A stretch of 64,000 nucleotides of DNA from Nocardia acididurans (GCF_016741815.1 NZ_JAERRJ010000017.1:62001-126000), one strand, 5' to 3'; shown: positions 10,660 to 20,168, counted from the first letter of the stretch. Notes: a model not told the origin generated them from the letters alone. Made by a program: numbers and translations.

Positions 10660-11241
10660 ATGACCGAGGCAACTGCCGGGGCCGCGCTCGTGGTCGGACT
10701 GGGTAATCCCGGAGCCGAATACGAGCGCACCCGGCACAATGTCGGTTTCATGGTCGCCGATGTGCTCGCGGAGCGCGTCGGCGGCCGTTTCACCGTGCAC
10801 AAGAAGTCGGGCGCGGACCTGATCGAGGCCCGCCTCGACGGGCGCAAGGTGCTGATCGCCAAGCCGCGCAGCTACATGAACCTGTCCGGCCGCCCGGTGG
10901 CCGCGCTGGCCCGCTTCTTCTCCGTGCCCGCGACGGACGTGATCGCGGTGCACGACGAACTCGATCTGCCCTTCGGCACCGTGCGGCTCAAGCGCGGTGG
11001 CGGCGAGGGCGGGCACAACGGCCTGCGTTCCATGTCGCAGGCGCTCACCACCAAGGACTACCTGCGCGTCCGCTTCGGCATCGGCCGTCCGCCGGGCCGC
11101 CAGGATCCCGCGGATTTCGTGTTGAAGCCGTTCTCCGCGCCGGAGCGCAAAGAGGTTCCGGTGATCGTGGAGCAGGCCGCCGACGCCGTGGAGCTGCTGC
11201 TCCGGGTCGGCTTGGAAACCGCGCAGAATCAGCTGCACTGA
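10660..11241 (+). CDS. pth: Peptidyl-tRNA hydrolase
   Basis: Pth frees tRNA from prematurely released peptidyl-tRNA. The N-terminus VVGLGNPGAEYERTRHNVGF contains the conserved Asn and catalytic His. PRSYMNLSG and HDELDLPFG, with the conserved Asp, follow, and then GGGEGGHNGLRS. 193 residues matches the bacterial family. It is probably cotranscribed with rplY. It meets the convergent LysR-type gene after a single base. Confidence 0.96.
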   Translation: MTEATAGAALVVGLGNPGAEYERTRHNVGFMVADVLAERVGGRFTVHKKSGADLIEARLDGRKVLIAKPRSYMNLSGRPVAALARFFSVPATDVIAVHDELDLPFGTVRLKRGGGEGGHNGLRSMSQALTTKDYLRVRFGIGRPPGRQDPADFVLKPFSAPERKEVPVIVEQAADAVELLLRVGLETAQNQLH

Positions 11242-11242
11242 C

Positions 11243-12142
11243 TCAGCGCCGGGCCATCTGCTCGGTGATGAGTTCTTTGAAAGTCGTGACGGCGTCCGAG
11301 GTTTCGTCGTGCCGGGTGGCGCAGTACCAGGTGCGCCGCTCCGGGATCTCGCCGACGCGAACGCTGGCCACATCGGTGCGGCCGTGGACGCGTTCGGCCA
11401 CCCACTGCGGCATGACGCTCACCGAATCACTCGAGGCCACCACCTCGATGATGGTGTCGAAGCCGGTCGAGAGCGTGGTCAGCTTCCCGTGTCGCGCACC
11501 CTCGGGCAGGGGTAGCGGCGGCGCCGGAATGCGTTGCTGGTCATAGGTATCCGGCAGCACCACGTGAACGCCGTCGAAGTCGGCCGCGGTGACGTAGTCG
11601 CGTCCCGCCCACGGATGCCCGATGCCGACCACGGCGCGCATCTCGTCGTCGAACAACCGGTCCAGCCGCACCCGGTCCACCCGGCGATCCAGTTTCGCGA
11701 CGAGCGCGACGTCGAGGCGGTCCTCGAGCAGCGCTTCGACCATGTCGTCGTCGCGGATGGGTTCCACCTGGATCTCCGAATCCGGCATTCGGTTCCGGAA
11801 TCTGTTGAGCACCAACGGCATCCACTCGTAGCTGGCCGCGCACTGCGAGGCGATCCGCACCGGCCGGGTCCGGCCCGCGCCGAGCTGACGCAAATCGTGT
11901 CGCGCGGAACGCAATTCGCCGAGGGTGCGCCCCGCCGCCTGCAGCATGCGCCGACCGGCGGTGGTGGGTTCCAGCACCCGCCCGCGCCGATCGAACAGCG
12001 GCATCCCGATGCGGTCCTCGAGCCGCAGCAGCCGCTGACTCAGTGCGGGCTGACTGACATAGAGCTGCCGTGCCGCCGCGGTGAGCGTGCGCTGACTCCC
12101 CAGCGCTTCCAGCAGCTCCAGATCGCGGATATCGACATCCAT
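11243..12142 (-). CDS. LysR family transcriptional regulator
   Basis: 299 residues. The N-terminal winged helix DLELLEALGSQRTLTAAARQLYVSQPALSQRLLRLE is a standard LysR DNA-binding domain (residues 7-65), followed by a periplasmic-binding-like effector domain with RPVRIASQ and DVALVAKLD. It is divergent from the flavodoxin/NTF2/tautomerase operon 95 bases away, the usual arrangement for a LysR activator of its neighbour. The effector is unknown; a quinone-like or electrophilic stress compound would suit the target genes, but that is inference. Confidence 0.92.
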   Translation of the reverse strand: MDVDIRDLELLEALGSQRTLTAAARQLYVSQPALSQRLLRLEDRIGMPLFDRRGRVLEPTTAGRRMLQAAGRTLGELRSARHDLRQLGAGRTRPVRIASQCAASYEWMPLVLNRFRNRMPDSEIQVEPIRDDDMVEALLEDRLDVALVAKLDRRVDRVRLDRLFDDEMRAVVGIGHPWAGRDYVTAADFDGVHVVLPDTYDQQRIPAPPLPLPEGARHGKLTTLSTGFDTIIEVVASSDSVSVMPQWVAERVHGRTDVASVRVGEIPERRTWYCATRHDETSDAVTTFKELITEQMARR

Positions 12143-12237
12143 AACCTGAGCTTATATCAACTATCCAACCTTGGTCGTGGTGTTATGCGCCGGCTGTTCC
12201 TAGCGTGGGTTGTACCAACCTGAGAGAAGGAACCCCG

Positions 12238-12822
12238 ATGACCACAATCGCGATCGTCTACCACTCCGGTTTCGGCCACACCCGCGTCCAAGCCGAATCC
12301 GTGAGCCGGGGAGCAACTTCGGTCCCCGGGGTCGAGGCCCGCCTGGTCTCCGTCGACGAATACGAGTCCGCCTGGGAGGCCATCGACGCCGCCGACGCCA
12401 TCGTCTTCGGCACCCCCACCTACATGGCCGGCGTCTCGGCCCCCTTCAAAGCCTTCCTCGACGCCACCTCCGGCCGCTGGGCCCAGCAACTCTGGAAGGA
12501 CAAGATCGCCGCCGGTTTCACCAACTCCGCGGGCGCGAGCGGCGACAAACTCAATACGCTGCAATCCCTTTCGCTGTTCGCCATGCAGCACGGCATGGTC
12601 TGGGTCGGCCTCGGCCTGCTCCCCGGCGACGTCCACACCCCCGCCGACCTCAACCGCCTCGGCAGCTTCCTCGGCGCGATGGCCCACTCGCCAGTCGACG
12701 CGACCCCCGAAATCGCCCCCGGCCCAGGCGATCTCGCCACCGCCGAACACCTCGGCCGCCGCGTGGCCCAGGCCGCCCTGCGCTGGGCGGGCGCGCGCGA
12801 GCTGGCCGAGGCCGCCTCATGA
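12238..12822 (+). CDS. Flavodoxin-fold NAD(P)H oxidoreductase (WrbA-like)
   Basis: 194 residues. The N-terminus IAIVYHSGFGHT is the FMN phosphate-binding loop of flavodoxin-like oxidoreductases, and FGTPTYMAGVSAPFKAFLD is the second FMN-contact block. This family, near WrbA, reduces quinones or flavin substrates with NAD(P)H. ATG 12238 follows AGAAGG. Its stop overlaps the next start as ATGA, so the three plus-strand genes up to 13419 form an operon under the divergent LysR regulator. Confidence 0.88.
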   Translation: MTTIAIVYHSGFGHTRVQAESVSRGATSVPGVEARLVSVDEYESAWEAIDAADAIVFGTPTYMAGVSAPFKAFLDATSGRWAQQLWKDKIAAGFTNSAGASGDKLNTLQSLSLFAMQHGMVWVGLGLLPGDVHTPADLNRLGSFLGAMAHSPVDATPEIAPGPGDLATAEHLGRRVAQAALRWAGARELAEAAS

Positions 12823-13208
12823 ACGCGCCGGTCACGGCCGCGCGCGACCAGGTGGCCGACGCCCTGCACCGCTACTTCGACGGCCTCTATCACAGCGACA
12901 CCACCCTGCTGTCCGAGGTCTTCCACCCGAAGGCGATCTACGCCACCGCCACCGACGGCACCCTCACCCACCTCACCATGGCCGAGTACTTCCCCATCGT
13001 CGCCGCCCGCCCCGCACCCGCCGCCCGCAACGCCCCCCGCCGCGACCGCATCCTCTCCATCGACTTCGCCGGCCCGGTCACCGCCCTGGCCCGAGTCGAA
13101 TGCGCCCTCGCCCCAAAACATTTCACCGACCTACTAACCCTCGTCCACCTGGAAAACCGCTGGCAGATCATCGCCAAGGTCTTCCACTACGACCTCGAAC
13201 AGGACTGA
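12819..13208 (+). CDS. NTF2-like (SnoaL/lumazine-binding-like) protein
   Basis: 129 residues with an NTF2-type cone fold pattern: helix VADALHRYFDGLYHSDTTLLSEVFHPKA, a middle helix, and strands ending LVHLENRWQIIAKVFHYD. Proteins of this type are often encoded beside flavodoxins and tautomerases and may be small isomerases or binding proteins. The ATG overlaps the flavodoxin stop by four bases, and the stop is one base before the tautomerase start. Exact substrate unknown. Confidence 0.82.
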   Translation: MNAPVTAARDQVADALHRYFDGLYHSDTTLLSEVFHPKAIYATATDGTLTHLTMAEYFPIVAARPAPAARNAPRRDRILSIDFAGPVTALARVECALAPKHFTDLLTLVHLENRWQIIAKVFHYDLEQD

Positions 13209-13209
13209 C

Positions 13210-13419
13210 ATGCCCTACGTGAACATCAAGGTCACCGACGAAGGCGTCACCCCCGCCCAAAAACGCGACCTCATCGCCGGCGTCACCGACCTCCTCGTCA
13301 AGATCCTGAACAAGGACCCCGCCACCACCTTCGTGGTCATCGACGAAGTGGCCCTCGACGATTGGGGCATCGGCGGCCTCCAGGTCCCGGAATACCGTCG
13401 CCGAGCGATCGATAAATAG
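13210..13419 (+). CDS. 4-oxalocrotonate tautomerase family enzyme
   Basis: 69 residues, the usual size of a 4-OT subunit. Pro follows the initiator Met (MPYVNIKVTDEG), and the N-terminal proline is the catalytic base after Met removal. An Arg-rich C-terminus (YRRRAIDK) and the internal TTFVVIDEVALDDWGIGG agree with the family. It likely acts on an enol/keto isomerisation of an unsaturated acid or related electrophile. It is the last gene of the LysR-controlled operon. Confidence 0.9.
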   Translation: MPYVNIKVTDEGVTPAQKRDLIAGVTDLLVKILNKDPATTFVVIDEVALDDWGIGGLQVPEYRRRAIDK

Positions 13420-13552
13420 GCCGGAAAGGTCGGCCAGGCGGAGCGATCCGACCGACTCCGACGAACTGGGCACGAAAGTCCAGTGCGCCCGGACTGCCCT
13501 CGAACGCATTCAGGGGCGTCGGGGTGGTGCAGGGCGTGCGGCGGAAGCGGTT

Positions 13553-15199
13553 TCAGCTCAGGTGTGCTGCGGTGGCGGAGCGGCGGAGCTTGCCCGAGGA
13601 GGTTTTGGGGAGGGCTCCGGGGCCGAGTACCGTGACGCTGCGGGGGCGGACGCCGACCTCGGAGAAGACGGCGTGGATGATGTCGTGTTCGATGCGCTTG
13701 ACTTCGGTGGGGTTCTGGAAGTCGTTGGATTCGACTACGACCGCGAAGCTTTCGCGTTTGTGGCCGGCGTCGAGGCGGACGGCTACCGCGTTGCCGGGGC
13801 GGACGCCCTTGACGCGCAGGGCTGCTCGTTCGATGTCGGTGGGGTAGATGTTGCGGCCGCCCATGATGATGACGTCCTTCATGCGGCCGCAGACGACCAC
13901 CAGGCCGTCCTCGGTGAAGTAGCCGATGTCGCCGGTGTCGAGCCATCCCTCGGAGTCGAGGGCGGGGCGGAAGCCGTTGGTGGTGACATAGCCGGAAGTC
14001 ACCGCGGGGCCGCGGAGTTCGATGATGCCGACGGAGCGGACGGGCAGGACGGTGCCCTCGTGGTCGACGATCCGGCCCTCCAGGTTGTCGACCAGGTAGC
14101 CGAGAGTGGGGAGGCGGCGCAGGTTGCCGTGGTGGTGTTCGGGGTGACGGACCGGCACCGCCTTGCCGAGCGCTTCGAGTAGGTCGGCGTCGACGAGGTC
14201 GAGCACCTGGCCCAGGCCCGGATCCGGAATCGACACGGCGAGTGTGGTTTCGGCCATTCCGTAGACGGGCGTGAGGGCCATGGGGTTGAGGCCGAAGCGT
14301 TTTCCGGCGGCGGCGAGGGTGTCCATGGTGTCGGCGTCCACCGGTTCCGCGCCGTTCCACATGTAGCGGACGCTGCTGAGATCCACCGCGCCGTCGTCGG
14401 CGTTGCGTAGTCGGCGGGCCAGCAGGGAGTAGGCGAAATTCGGTGCGGCGGTGACAGTTCCACGGTATTTCGAAATCAGCTCGGCCCACAGCATGGGGCG
14501 CATGAGGAAGTCGAGTGGGGTCACGCACACCACTTCGGCGCCGAATTGCATGGGCACCGAGAGGAATCCGACCATGCCCATATCGTGGAAGAGGGGCAGC
14601 CAGCTGACCATCACGTCATCGTCGAGCTTGAATTTCACCCGATCGAACATGGCGTAGGCGTTCACGTGGAAATTGCCGTGCGTGATGCGCACCGCCTTGG
14701 GGATACCCGTGGAGCCGGATGTCAACTGCTGCAACGCGATATCGGCTTCACCGGTGGGCAGCGGGTCGACGGGCGCGCCCGCGCGCATACCGTCCATGGT
14801 GACCACGTCGATACCGCGTTCGCGCAGCAGCGGTTCCGCGACCTCGAAGGGCGCGCCCAGGATCACGGCGCGCGCCTCGATCATGTTCAGCACGGTCTCG
14901 GTATCGCGCGCCCACACCTGCAGATCGGTGCGCGGAGTGGGCTGATGCAGCATGGTGATCGACGCCCCGCGCATCCACACCGCCTGGCACGCGGGCGCGA
15001 TATCGACCGGCATCCCGGCCAGCACCCCCACCGCGTCCCCGTGCCCGATCCCCGCCGCCGCGAGCCCGCCCGCCATCCGCCGCGCGATCTCGTGAATCTC
15101 ACCCCACGTCTGCCGCAGCGGCGCATCCGGTTCCCCGGTCACCAACCCCCGCTCGGAAACCCGCGCGGTCGCATACATTTCCTCGGTGAAGCGGCTCAT
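13553..15199 (-). CDS. Fatty-acyl-AMP ligase / acyl-CoA synthetase (Pks16-like)
   Basis: 548-residue ANL-superfamily adenylating enzyme. The P-loop LQQLTSGSTGIPKAVRITHGN (residues about 178-198), the A5 motif VYGMAETTLAVS, the hinge WLDTGDIGYF and the C-terminal lysine motif PKTSSGKLRR are all present. Activated acyl-AMP may be passed to a carrier protein or to CoA. In M. tuberculosis pks16 (Rv1013) lies beside pth, which matches its place here. ATG 15199 has GAGGAG six bases upstream. It starts 33 bases after the stop of the egtE-like gene and may be cotranscribed with it. Confidence 0.88.
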   Translation of the reverse strand: MSRFTEEMYATARVSERGLVTGEPDAPLRQTWGEIHEIARRMAGGLAAAGIGHGDAVGVLAGMPVDIAPACQAVWMRGASITMLHQPTPRTDLQVWARDTETVLNMIEARAVILGAPFEVAEPLLRERGIDVVTMDGMRAGAPVDPLPTGEADIALQQLTSGSTGIPKAVRITHGNFHVNAYAMFDRVKFKLDDDVMVSWLPLFHDMGMVGFLSVPMQFGAEVVCVTPLDFLMRPMLWAELISKYRGTVTAAPNFAYSLLARRLRNADDGAVDLSSVRYMWNGAEPVDADTMDTLAAAGKRFGLNPMALTPVYGMAETTLAVSIPDPGLGQVLDLVDADLLEALGKAVPVRHPEHHHGNLRRLPTLGYLVDNLEGRIVDHEGTVLPVRSVGIIELRGPAVTSGYVTTNGFRPALDSEGWLDTGDIGYFTEDGLVVVCGRMKDVIIMGGRNIYPTDIERAALRVKGVRPGNAVAVRLDAGHKRESFAVVVESNDFQNPTEVKRIEHDIIHAVFSEVGVRPRSVTVLGPGALPKTSSGKLRRSATAAHLS

Positions 15200-15232
15200 G
15201 GCGTACTCCTCGAACGCTGGCCATCATCTCCA

Positions 15233-16408
15233 CTATCCGCGCAGAGTGCGTACCGCGATGACGAATCGGTCGAGATCCTCGAAGCTGACGAAGGCGTGCG
15301 GGGAGGCGCGGACCACGGAGCTCAGGGCGCGGTTGGTCATATCGAGCAGGGTGGAGGAGCGGTGGCTGACGGTGACCGTGATGGATTGTTCGGCCAGTAG
15401 GTCGCGGACCCGCACGGGTTCCAGGCCGTCGACAGTGAACGACACGATGCCCGCGTGCTGCACGCCGCTGTCGCGGACGCTGACGCCCGGAATCTCGGGC
15501 AGGAGTTTGCGTAGATAGGCGGCGCGTTCGGCGATGGCCGCGTAGACGAGTTCCGGGCCGAGCGTGAGCAGGTAGTCGACGGCCGCGCCGAGGCCGAGGC
15601 GGCCCGCGACATCGCATTCCCAGAATTCGAAGCGGCCGGCGTCGGGGGCGAGGCTGTATTCGGCGGGCGCGGTCCATTGGGCGCTGTGCAGGTCGAGGCG
15701 GCTCGGCTCCAGGGTGGCGGCGAGTTCCGGCCGCACGTACAGGAAGCCGGTGCCGCGCGGCCCGCGCAGCCATTTGCGGCCCGTCGCGGACAGTGCGTCC
15801 ACATTCAGCGCCTCGACATCGAGGGTCAGCTGACCGGCGGACTGGCAGGCGTCGAGCAGCACCAGGGCGCCCGCGCGGCGGGCGATCGCCGCCGCTTCGG
15901 CCACCGGATTCGCCAGCCCGCCATTGGTCGGTACGTGGATGAGCGACACCAGCTTCACGCGCTCGTCGACCATGGCCTCGAGCGCCTCCAGGTCGAGTTG
16001 ACCGTTCGCGTCGCTGGGGATGGCTTCGACGGTCGCGCCGGTGTGCCGGGCCCGCTGCAGGGCGGCAATCGCATTGCTGGCGTAGTCCGCGCCGGAGATG
16101 AGGATCCGGTCGCCGGGGGCCAGCGGCACCGAGTAGAAGAAGTCCGCCCAGGAGCGGCTGGCGCTGTCGCTGAGTGCGATCGAGGCCGGGCTCGCGTTGA
16201 GGAGCCGCCCGATGCTGGTCTTGACGGCGTTCAGATCCGCCAGCCGTTCATTCGCTGCGCGATAGCCGCCGACCTCGGCCTCCCGGTACAGGTGGGCGAT
16301 CTCGGTGTCGACAACCACCCGCGGCGGCAGGGAGGAACCGGCGCTGTCCAGGAATACTTGGCTTTCGCAACCAGGGGTGTCGGCGCGGAGCTGCGCGAGA
16401 TTCAGCAT
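15233..16408 (-). CDS. egtE: PLP-dependent class V aminotransferase fold enzyme, likely EgtE
   Basis: 391 residues. The PLP-binding lysine lies in SATGRKWLRGPRGTGFLYV, and the conserved Asp in LVLLDACQSAGQL contacts the cofactor nitrogen. The N-terminal block EAEVGGYRAANE resembles the same region of mycobacterial EgtE, which cleaves hercynylcysteine sulfoxide to ergothioneine. It is divergent from egtABCD with about 210 bases between, whereas in mycobacteria egtE is at the end of the operon. An upstream in-frame ATG exists at 16462, but 16408 gives a normal N-terminus. A selenocysteine-lyase-like role is the alternative. Confidence 0.8.
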   Translation of the reverse strand: MLNLAQLRADTPGCESQVFLDSAGSSLPPRVVVDTEIAHLYREAEVGGYRAANERLADLNAVKTSIGRLLNASPASIALSDSASRSWADFFYSVPLAPGDRILISGADYASNAIAALQRARHTGATVEAIPSDANGQLDLEALEAMVDERVKLVSLIHVPTNGGLANPVAEAAAIARRAGALVLLDACQSAGQLTLDVEALNVDALSATGRKWLRGPRGTGFLYVRPELAATLEPSRLDLHSAQWTAPAEYSLAPDAGRFEFWECDVAGRLGLGAAVDYLLTLGPELVYAAIAERAAYLRKLLPEIPGVSVRDSGVQHAGIVSFTVDGLEPVRVRDLLAEQSITVTVSHRSSTLLDMTNRALSSVVRASPHAFVSFEDLDRFVIAVRTLRG

Positions 16409-16618
16409 GTACGCGACCCTAGCGCCTGTAATCCCGGTCGGCGGGCGGCGATAAACGATCATGACGGTTGCCCGCGACGATCATGCGGGTGGCCGGGAAT
16501 CCACGAACTCGCCTGCGGTGTTCACTGATTCGTCAGGTTTGTTTGTCGGACTCCCTCGCTACTCTGGATTGATCGGTGTCCGCACGGAGGCCGGTAGGGG
16601 GAGAGAGTGGAGGTTGTC

Positions 16619-17926
16619 ATGGCTGTCACCGCATCTCCAGCCGATCTGGCACGGGAGGCCGCACCGGTCGCCGGCCGTCGAAGACAGCTACCGCCGGGTG
16701 AATTCTCCTCCCGGGCGGCGGCCGAGGCCTATATCGGCGGTGTCTGTTTCAAGCAGGGCCCACCGGCGCTCATCGGCGCCGAACTGGAATGGCTCACCGC
16801 GCAGGGTGAGTATTCGGCGTCCGCCCCGCGTCCCGAGCTCGCCACGCTCGCCGACGCACTCGGACCGTATGCGCCACGGTCCCTGTCTCCTGAGTCCCCC
16901 GCTCTGGCACTGCCCGGGGGCAGCCGGGTCACGATCGAACCCGGCGGTCAGATCGAACTGTCCAGTGCCCCGTTCGGAACCGCCGCCGAACTGTGCGAGA
17001 GCCTGCGGATCGACGCGGCCCGCCTCCGGGAACTCCTCGAATCCCGTTCCATCAGAACTTTTTCCGCCGCCGCGGACGCTTTCCGCGCGCCGCGCCGCCT
17101 GCTCCAGCTGCCGCGCTACTGCGCCATGGAGAACACCTTCGCCAATATCGGGCCGTTCGGCGCGCTCATGATGTGCAATACGGCCGCCACCCAGGTCAGC
17201 GTGGATGCCGGAGCCGATCCGGACGAGGTCGCCGCGCGCTGGACGGCGCTGTACACCATCGGCCCGGCGCTGCTCGCCGCCTTCGCCTGCTCACCCGTGC
17301 TGCACGGTGCGCCGCCGGGGCAGTGGGCGTCGCAGCGCATGCGGGCCTGGCTGCGTCTCGATCATCTGCGCACGCGACCATCCGTGCACGACTGGCCGGG
17401 CCCGATCGCCGGATACGGCCACTGGGCGCTGGATGTGCCGCTGCTCTGCGTGCGCTCCGAGGGCGAGGATTGGTCGCCGCCGCCCGGGGCCACCTTCGCC
17501 GACTGGCTGTGCGGTGCGCTGGACGACGAGCTCGGCCGCCGCCCCGATCACACCGATCTCGACTATCACCTGACCACGGTGTTCCCGCCGGTCCGCGCGG
17601 GCGGGCATCTCGAAGTCCGCTATATCGACGCCCAGCCCGGCGACTCGTGGTCGGTGCCGATCCATGCGATCGATGCCCTCATGTCCACGCCCGCAACGGT
17701 TTCCGAGGCCACCGCGCTGGCGAAACCCGTGGCCGAACTGTGGACGGAGGCCGCCCGCCACGGCCTCGCCGACCCCGAATTGCGTGCTGTCGCAGTCTCG
17801 CTGCTCGAACTGGCCACCGAGTTCGCCGCGACCCGCACCGCCGCACTCGAATTGGCCGCCGCCGCGCAGCGATGTCGCAGCGGTCGCACGCCCCTCGAAG
17901 ATTTCGAATCCGGAGTTCTCTCATGA
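16619..17926 (+). CDS. egtA: Ergothioneine biosynthesis glutamate-cysteine ligase EgtA
   Basis: EgtA makes gamma-glutamylcysteine, the sulfur donor for EgtB. The family signatures are LIGAELEWL near residue 55, LPGGSRVTIEPGGQIELSS near 102 and the block HLEVRYIDAQPGDSW in the C-terminal half. 435 residues matches the family. ATG 16619 has GGAGG five bases upstream; an in-frame GTG lies twelve bases earlier. The stop overlaps the egtB start as ATGA, the first of three overlaps in the operon. Confidence 0.95.
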   Translation: MAVTASPADLAREAAPVAGRRRQLPPGEFSSRAAAEAYIGGVCFKQGPPALIGAELEWLTAQGEYSASAPRPELATLADALGPYAPRSLSPESPALALPGGSRVTIEPGGQIELSSAPFGTAAELCESLRIDAARLRELLESRSIRTFSAAADAFRAPRRLLQLPRYCAMENTFANIGPFGALMMCNTAATQVSVDAGADPDEVAARWTALYTIGPALLAAFACSPVLHGAPPGQWASQRMRAWLRLDHLRTRPSVHDWPGPIAGYGHWALDVPLLCVRSEGEDWSPPPGATFADWLCGALDDELGRRPDHTDLDYHLTTVFPPVRAGGHLEVRYIDAQPGDSWSVPIHAIDALMSTPATVSEATALAKPVAELWTEAARHGLADPELRAVAVSLLELATEFAATRTAALELAAAAQRCRSGRTPLEDFESGVLS

Positions 17927-19266
17927 CTGTTCAGCATGTGCCGGGCACGGATCGTGCCGAGACCGAACGCCTTCGCGAGCGAATCGCGGACGTACTGGAA
18001 CGAGCGCGCCGCCGCACCACCGGCCTCACCGACTGTGTGGACGAAGCCGAACTGGTCGCACAGCATTCGCGCATCATGAGCCCGCTGGTGTGGGATCTCG
18101 CGCATATCGGCAATCAGGAAGAACTGTGGCTGGTGCGTGACGTGGGCGGCCGGGAGCCGGTCCGCGAGGATATCGACCACCTCTACGACGCCTTCAAACA
18201 CGCGCGCGCCGACCGCCCCGCCCTGCCGCTGCTGAATCCGGGGCAGGCCCGCGACTATGTGGGGCAGGTGCGCCGCAAGGTCTGGGATGTGCTGGAGCAC
18301 AGTCCTTTACGCGGTGACGCGTTGGTCTCCGAGGGTTTCGCCTTCGGCATGATCGCCCAGCACGAACAGCAGCACGACGAGACCATGCTGGCCACACACC
18401 AGCTGCGCACCGGCGACGCGGTGCTCGCCGCGCCGGACACACCCGCCGCCCGGATCACCGTGCGCGGTGAAGTCGTCATCCCCGCAGGCGAATTCACGAT
18501 GGGCACCGACACCGACCCTTGGGCACTGGACAACGAGCGCCCCGCGCACCCCGTCCACGTCCCCGCCTTCGCGATCGACGCCGCACCCGTCACCAATGAG
18601 CAGTATCTGGCCTTCCTGGCCGACGGCGGCTACGACCGCCCCGAACTGTGGTCCGAACGCGGCTGGGCGCATCGCGTGGAGGCCGGTCTGGTCTCCCCGC
18701 AGTTCTGGGAGCAGGACGGCGGAGGTCATTGGTGGCGAAGGGTTTTCGGCACCATGCGCCCGCTGCGCCCGCATCAGCCGGTGGTGCACGTCTGCTTCTT
18801 CGAGGCCGAGGCCTACGCGAACTGGGCGGGTAAACGCCTGCCCACCGAGGCCGAATGGGAGAAGGCGGCCCGCCACGACCCCGCCACCGGTCGCTCGCAC
18901 CGCTACCCGTGGGGCGACACCGACCCCGACGAGTACCTCGCGAACCTGGGCCAGCGCCACCTCGAACCGGCCGATGTCGGGGCCTACCCCGAGGGCGCGT
19001 CCCCGCTCGGCGTGCACCAGCTCATCGGTGACGTATGGGAGTGGACCAGTTCGGGTTTCGACCCGTACCCGGGTTTCGAGTTCTTCCCCTACCGCGAGTA
19101 CTCCGAGGTCTTCTGGGGCGGCGACTACAAGGTCCTGCGCGGCGGCTCCTTCGCCGCCGACCAGGTCGCGGTCCGCGGCACCTTCCGCAACTGGGACCAC
19201 CCCATCCGCCGCCAGATCTTCGCCGGTTTCCGCCTGGCCCGAGACCTCCGCCCGGAGGATCTCTGA
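17923..19266 (+). CDS. egtB: Hercynine oxygenase EgtB
   Basis: Non-haem iron sulfoxide synthase that joins gamma-glutamylcysteine (or cysteine) to hercynine using O2. The N-terminal DinB-like domain carries the three iron ligands: His61 in DLAHIGNQEE, and His147 and His151 in AQHEQQHDET. The C-terminal formylglycine-generating-enzyme (FGE-sulfatase) fold has GEFTMGTD, NWAGKRLPTEAEWEKAA, GDVWEWTSSGF and VLRGGSFA. 447 residues is typical. Both ends overlap neighbouring genes. Confidence 0.96.
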   Translation: MTVQHVPGTDRAETERLRERIADVLERARRRTTGLTDCVDEAELVAQHSRIMSPLVWDLAHIGNQEELWLVRDVGGREPVREDIDHLYDAFKHARADRPALPLLNPGQARDYVGQVRRKVWDVLEHSPLRGDALVSEGFAFGMIAQHEQQHDETMLATHQLRTGDAVLAAPDTPAARITVRGEVVIPAGEFTMGTDTDPWALDNERPAHPVHVPAFAIDAAPVTNEQYLAFLADGGYDRPELWSERGWAHRVEAGLVSPQFWEQDGGGHWWRRVFGTMRPLRPHQPVVHVCFFEAEAYANWAGKRLPTEAEWEKAARHDPATGRSHRYPWGDTDPDEYLANLGQRHLEPADVGAYPEGASPLGVHQLIGDVWEWTSSGFDPYPGFEFFPYREYSEVFWGGDYKVLRGGSFAADQVAVRGTFRNWDHPIRRQIFAGFRLARDLRPEDL

Positions 19267-20168
19267 TGTGCCGCCACCTCGCCTACCTCGGCCCACCCAC
19301 CCCGGTAGGCGAGCTCCTCACCCGAGGCCCGCACTCCTTACGCACCCAGTCCTGGGCTCCGCGTGAAATGCGCGGCGGCGGAACGATCAACGCCGACGGC
19401 TTCGGGGTGGCCTGGTGGCTCCCCGCCGAAGCCGCCCCCGAGGATCACGGCGCGGGCGTCACCTGGCACGGCGGCGCGCGCCCCGACCCGGTGGACGAGG
19501 CACGCGCTGCAGCCGCCGCGGCGCAGGAACATCCCGCCGGTGCACCGACCGTGAGCCGATACCGCAATGCCGCGCCGATCTGGACCGACCCCGCCGTGGA
19601 AGAGGTACTGCCGCAACTGCGTTCGCGCGCGGTGCTGGCGGCGATCCGTTCCGCCACGGTGGGCATGCCCGTGGAACGTGCGGCCTGTGCGCCGTTCACC
19701 TACGGGCGCTGGGCCTTCAGCCACAACGGCGCGATCCCGGACTGGCGGCGGGCACTGAGCACCGTTGCCGCACAGTTCGATTCGCCGTCTCTCCTGGAGG
19801 CGGAAGCGCTGACCGATTCGGCGGCGCTGTGGGTGATCCTGCGCCGCCTGCTCGAACGCGGGGCATCGCACCCCGGAGCCGCCGCGGCTCCGGACGACGT
19901 GTTGCGCCGGGTGACGGCGGCCGTCCTGGCCGAATCACCCAGGGCGCGACTGAATCTGCTGTTGGGAGACGGCGAGACAATCTGGGCCACCACCTGGCAC
20001 CACTCGCTGTCGGTACGTGTCACCGATGAGTACGCCGTGGTGGCGTCCGAACCGTATGACGACGACCCGCGCTGGGAAGCGATCGGGGATCGAATGCTGG
20101 TTCGGGTACGCCCCGGCTGGAAATCGGTGGATTCGCTGGAAAACGAACTCGGAAGGGCCACTTCATGA
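19266..20168 (+). CDS. egtC: Gamma-glutamyl-hercynylcysteine sulfoxide hydrolase EgtC
   Basis: Class II glutamine amidotransferase fold. Removal of Met exposes the catalytic N-terminal Cys2 (MCRHLAYLG). NADGFGVAWW and the block YGRWAFSHNGAI are further Ntn-hydrolase glutamine-site motifs. EgtC trims the glutamyl group after the EgtB step. 300 residues is somewhat longer than the common 230-270 size. The ATG shares one base with the egtB stop, and the stop overlaps egtD. Confidence 0.94.
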   Translation: MCRHLAYLGPPTPVGELLTRGPHSLRTQSWAPREMRGGGTINADGFGVAWWLPAEAAPEDHGAGVTWHGGARPDPVDEARAAAAAAQEHPAGAPTVSRYRNAAPIWTDPAVEEVLPQLRSRAVLAAIRSATVGMPVERAACAPFTYGRWAFSHNGAIPDWRRALSTVAAQFDSPSLLEAEALTDSAALWVILRRLLERGASHPGAAAAPDDVLRRVTAAVLAESPRARLNLLLGDGETIWATTWHHSLSVRVTDEYAVVASEPYDDDPRWEAIGDRMLVRVRPGWKSVDSLENELGRATS

